This document shows, one piece after another, positions 59,290-64,000 of a stretch of DNA of 64,000 nt. This stretch comes from Thuidium tamariscinum (lineage: Eukaryota; Streptophyta; Bryopsida; Hypnales; Thuidiaceae). A model generated the notes under the pieces. The model ran no database searches. It saw only the letters and a list, made by a program, of their open reading frames with translations, and was not told the origin of the DNA. The position numbers and the translations under genes were made by a program. Numbering within the stretch: the stretch's first letter is position 1; the number at the start of each line of letters is the position of its first letter. The DNA is taken from positions 9,059,001 to 9,123,000 of the forward strand of contig OX344754.2 of the NCBI GenBank assembly GCA_947034885.2. The letters are read 5' to 3'.

Positions 59290-62200
59290 GAAGATTGCCC
59301 TTAAAGCAGTTAAAGCACCTTGTCATTTGACATATATCTTATATAGCATTTTACTTATATAAATAATTCTTCGGAAAATTTTGGTTACATTGTTACATTG
59401 TAATACTCAAGATGGAGTGTGAAACTGAGGAGTTTATGCACTTTGAACAAAAGATAAAAAGATAACTTCACAAAATGACTACACTCTAAAGGAAATTGAG
59501 GAGTTAAATGAGCCAGTGGTTGGATAGTTGAAACTATTTGGACATTGTAAAACTAGGTTACATTATCAATGGCTTAAAAGGGGGTTTGAAATTCTTTTAT
59601 ATTGACATCAACATCAAGGGAATTAATTTTTTAGTTGGAGTGGCAAGCAAAGTTGAGGCTAGTTGCTAATTTTTGGTACATTGTGGAAAAAAAAGAGCAT
59701 GTGTTTCTTCCAATGACCTATGAATCAAATTTAAGTGGAATTACAATTTTTTTTATTAGAATTAAAATTTCTATGAATTTTTGAAGTAGTGTGCTCTAAA
59801 AATTACAAAACCATTTATAATTGGAATCATAAACATTCAATAAACAACCTTAAATCACCACTCCATGTATCTATTAGCATTTATATATCTACCAATGAAG
59901 GACTAACAAGTGGCACAAGTTCAAATTCAACCAATGAAATTCTCAAAAAAGTAAATAGATTTAGATGATTGAATTCCATTGTGGAGATGGGCCCAAAGCT
60001 AGATCTGGTAGAAATAGGCAAATGGTCAAGATAGATTAGTCTACTTTAAGTCAAATAAAGCACTAAGGGTCATCAAAAGAAACATTGTGTTTTTCTTTTG
60101 TAGCTTTTTGGAAATATACACTTTTTTTTGCCAAGAATATTTTATAGTTAGAATATTTCTCTTAAAACAAGAAAAATATGTTCAATGTGTATACTTTAAA
60201 GAAGAAAGTGTCTTAAGAAAGAAAAGGTTAGGAAAATTCTTTGAGTACGAGAACTAAAAAAGTGAAAAATCTCATAAAAATGGGCATGTTGACATTATAA
60301 TTTGTAAAAAACACAAAAAAATAATCTTTTTCTAAATCTTCTTATAGTCGGTTGGGAAGAATTGATGGTGATGAGATTTCACCAAGACAATAATCTTAGA
60401 ACCATCATCAATGTTCAAAAATTGTGTACAATAAAAGTTTTGTTTGCACTCATGAGAACCACATAAAATAATGTGTTTTTATATTGTCTTTGGTAGGACT
60501 ACGCTTTCCTACTATACAAATATACCATGAAAATTTCAACTCTAAAACATTAAATTTAGAGACTCCTAGCATAGTAAAAATCCTTAAACCTCAATTACCT
60601 CATATTGTGACAAATTAACAAAAATGAATTTCAAATATTAATTTTTTAATTTCTAAAAAATAAAGGATGTTTGAGCCATCAAGTAAGAGAGGTCTACTAA
60701 TAATTTCACATTCTTGAATTTCTAAAGACTTAAAATTCAAAAGTTCTAGCATAAAAACAACAACATCAATCCAATTGTCATGAACGACTTTTTCTTGCAA
60801 TTAGCTCCAAAATTTTATCTATAAAGGAATGATTCAAAACTAAATGAAGTGTTGAATTTATTAAAACTTCACCAAAAATTTTCTATAAAGAAGAATCATT
60901 GAAAAGTTTTCCCAAGTGGAATGTATAATTTCTTTTCCAAAACCTCCTTTGAGGATTTTGTAAAGTGGTTGAGTTTAAAAATTAGTTAAACTCTAGGACA
61001 TTTTGACTTTTGTCACTCTTCACGCATAATTCATTTACGCACATCTTATTTTTTATGCAACTCAATACACAATTGGCATTTGACTTCATGAAATGGGTGA
61101 AGCTAAAATCTATTGCGTGCACTCGCATGTTATGGATGGTAAGTTGGTAATAATGTGTTTCTTTCTATAATTTTATAAGTCCTCATCATCAAACCAATTA
61201 GAATATCCCTTATCAATTTACTAATATGTTTTTTAAAGCCTAAATATTAAAGTTATACCTCTTTGCATCTTTTAGTTTTTGGTCACTACCACCTAGAAAT
61301 GCATACTATAGAGTGTCTATTTCCATCATATTCCATTGTGTGCATGAAGTGCTCAATTTGTACAAATGTTTCTTCAAATGAGACATCTTTATGTTAGAAA
61401 ACTTATCCCATTTTCCTACAGTTATTTTCTTGAACATTCAAATTAAAAACAAAAATGAAAAAAGATCCTAAAATAATATGAATATGAAAAGTATAGTCTT
61501 TATACATTAAGCATCTATATTTAAAATTATAAATTTTTTTCTTATTTGTTTTTAATAAAATCTCTCAATTTAACATGCATGATGCACCTTGACAAAGGAC
61601 TCTTTTAGTTCAAAATTATTCATTCACATAGAGATTTTATTATTATTATTTTTTCAATGTTATTATGTACCTTGGATAAAATTGATTTGTCAAAGCTTGT
61701 TTATATCTCAAATTCAATGAGCAGTGACAACATTTTTTAATGCACTAGTTAAATCAATTGGTAAATGATTTCACAAAACCAACTTGTATTGTTTTGGAGT
61801 CATAAGTTGTAGATGCTTTTGATGTCTTTCACTACAACTCTTAAATTATAGAGTCAATGGACTTGAAATTTTAAAGAAAGATGCATATTACCTTTGATGT
61901 TGTAGAAGTTATTTTTTGAATAAAAAAACCTACATATATATAAATGTTTACTTTTCTAATTTGTCATTGTGAGGTTTTCATGACTTTTAAAAACTTCAAT
62001 CAAGTACCCAAAGTTAATGATTATGAGGTGAGCTTCAAGGTCTAGATTTCTACATTTAATGTAAAACAAATGCGTAAGGTACATCTAAAAACAAAAAAAT
62101 AGTCTTTTCTAGCTATATGCAAAGACAACTACTTTTCATGTTTCTTTTTCATTGGACATTAAAAGATAGTGAGTTATTTTCATTTCTTTGATGGAATCTT

Positions 62201-63796
62201 CTCTTTAAACTTCTTAAGAATAGGCAATTTGTAGTCTTCTTAAATTTTTATTTTCATTAATGATTGGATTGTCATTGTATTGATTTTGTTGGATTTTGCA
62301 TTTCTAAGTTTTTATATTTAGAAATTTTCTATATGCTTAATTAGTTAATCTTTGTAAGGAATTTTATTTTTATAAGTCTAAAATTGTTTATCTTATTTTA
62401 TTTTGTTTCCAAATTTTGAGTTAAAATTTTTGTATTAGAATTGGATCTTGATATTGGATTGAAAGTGAAGGAAAAAATTGCAAGAAAAATAACATAACTT
62501 TTACTTTGAAAAAGATTGTTAAATGGAGATAGGTACAAGGTAGAGGGATAACTTAAATTATTAATATCTACAAAAAAGAATTGAAACACTCAAATTACAA
62601 TGGTGCAATGGTAGGATTGTTTTAGCAAGAAAACTAAACCATGTAGTATTTTTTTTGAAAAATTGTAGAAATTGCATTCAAAATCAAATCCACAAGTTAT
62701 TTTTTCAAATAGGTGCTTAGATTTTCTAAGAAACAAGATTGTCTTCGACTTTCACATCACTTATCTTAATTAAATAAATCAAAGTTTTCCATATAGACAA
62801 AAATTTAATCTATAGGATTTTTTCTTAAATTCAATTAAAAAAAAGTCTTGTTCCTACTTGGTATCTCCAATTTCAACATAATTTTTATACCAAGGTACCA
62901 ATTGAAGAAACAAGTTATATTCTTGTAAAGATAACTAGTTTTGTAACTTTACAAAATGTTTCAGAAAATAATAATAAAATTGAAAGCATAAGTACCTACA
63001 TGGAATCCTAGTTGTCACCTAAAGAAACTTGTATCTGCACCATAGAGCCCAAAATTAGATTGCCAAATACTTGAAAAATATTCATTATAGCTTGATGCTA
63101 TAATATGAGTGTGATCTTGTGAGTGTAGAGTATGGATTCTATGATCGTAGAACTCAAAAATTTGAAAAAGCATTAGAAAACTTAATTGAATTTGTAAAAA
63201 TAGACTCCATCTTAAAATTTGAATAAAAAATTATCATTTTTTTATTAAACTTTAGTACTTTCTACCAAGGACCTATGACTATAGTTATATGTTGAATTTG
63301 GATGAAAATTCAAATTTTGAATCTTAGTTAGAATATATTATGAAGATAAAGAAAGGTATTAATAATTTTCTATTGATGAATTGTTATTGGAATTGTTTAG
63401 ATTTTAGAAAAAAAATTGTCCATGAAGATCTTTACTATACTAAAATTTATTATGGTTGATCATTGTCTTATAGGATTATTAATGTTCTTAGGGTCAATAA
63501 GAGGGTATCAATTATTTCCTCTTCACTTGTAAGTCAATGAACTTGTTTAGATTTTGGAAAAAAAATTGTTTATAGGAATCATTCATTATGTATAAAAAGA
63601 GCTTAGATGCACCTAATTTCATTTTGATTATTACTATCTTGTAGTAGTATGGATACTTTTGGAGGCCAATGCAAGTACTTAGACTTTTGTCTTAATATGT
63701 TAGTATTCAAACTTCTTAAGATTTTAGAAGAAAAATATTCAATTGATATTGATTAATTTTATAATGAATGAGCTTAGTTACACAAAAAATTGATTG
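59290..63796. other. AT-rich intergenic DNA
   Basis: No gene recognised. The 62.6-63.0 kb stretch matches the dispersed AT-rich family ('aaatcaaagttttccatatagacaaaaatt', compare 13.14 and 16.53 kb). About 61.0-61.1 kb contains short C/G-containing islands without a frame. Confidence 0.45.
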
Positions 63797-63799
63797 GTT

Positions 63800-63925
63800 G
63801 CAGGGTTGTCTTGTCGAACATATTTTGGGGTTTGGGTGTCGTGTACGACGTCCAACATCGCGTGTCACGGTGACAACTTGTTACGAAGGGCGTCCCACCT
63901 CGTCGTGAAAGTCCATTTTCAGCAG
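63800..63925. repeat. CpG-rich repeat, fresh relative of 11725-11835
   Basis: 'gttgtcttgtcgaacatatt' followed by a run with many CG dinucleotides stands out from its AT-rich surroundings. The 11725-11835 sequence ('ttgttttgttgaacatattt') follows it with mostly C-to-T and G-to-A changes. Non-coding in both places. Confidence 0.5.
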
Positions 63926-64000
63926 CTCAAAAAAATGAAAATCTTACTATTACTATGAACCTTAATGAAGAATGTAATATGTATTCATAAAATTGAAACA

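Noticed and set aside
1..64000. tRNA and rRNA genes
   Set aside because: Read for cloverleaf arms with GGTTCRAAYC-type B boxes and for conserved rRNA segments; none found by eye. A covariance-model search would be decisive.

Overview
This window looks like nuclear DNA of a land plant. It has spliceosomal introns with GT-AG borders, a plant-type NB-ARC/LRR immune receptor, a plant 7-dehydrocholesterol reductase and a Bet v 1-fold gene. Short introns, an AT-rich genome packed with small inverted-repeat elements, and an NLR N-terminus like those of non-flowering plants make a bryophyte (moss-like) or another seed-free plant my best guess. That placement is an inference. No organelle, bacterial or viral genes were recognised.

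Four genes are well supported, all on the minus strand. (1) About 2.2-4.6 kb: a gene for a low-complexity protein with 28 tandem octapeptides. (2) 29.4-32.6 kb: a single-exon NLR whose LRR region ends at a nonsense codon, with decayed LRR sequence continuing past it. (3) 37.96-42.79 kb: a 13-exon sterol delta-7 reductase (DWF5/DHCR7 type); I worked out all exon borders and they join in frame (451 aa). (4) 56.8-58.8 kb: a three-exon gene encoding two fused Bet v 1 domains (298 aa), with an intron at the same codon position in each domain. A weak relic of a secreted DPBB (EG45/expansin-like) gene may lie near 10.5 kb.

The genes sit in islands of moderate GC (about 2-6.4, 8-10.6, 35.4-44 and 54-59.3 kb). 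These are separated by very AT-rich DNA that is largely a mosaic of non-autonomous elements. The main group is a set of elements of about 0.2-1.7 kb flanked by TTAA, with ends beginning CCC(C/T)TAAA, an organisation like piggyBac elements; three of them (48.0-48.9 kb) lie end to end, sharing single TTAA sites. Others are a nearly perfect 203-bp CACTA-end hairpin at 14.4 kb, three foldback elements with GGTGAATGCAAGAAACACTT ends (22.4, 27.5 and 28.2 kb), a short LINE tail with target duplication at 36.3 kb, and several smaller inverted-repeat elements. No transposase was recognised.

The genes do not form a pathway: the neighbours concern sterol synthesis, immunity and probable hydrophobic-ligand binding. 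The most novel material is the TTAA element community, the near-perfect CACTA hairpin, the fused Bet v 1 gene and the decaying NLR tail.
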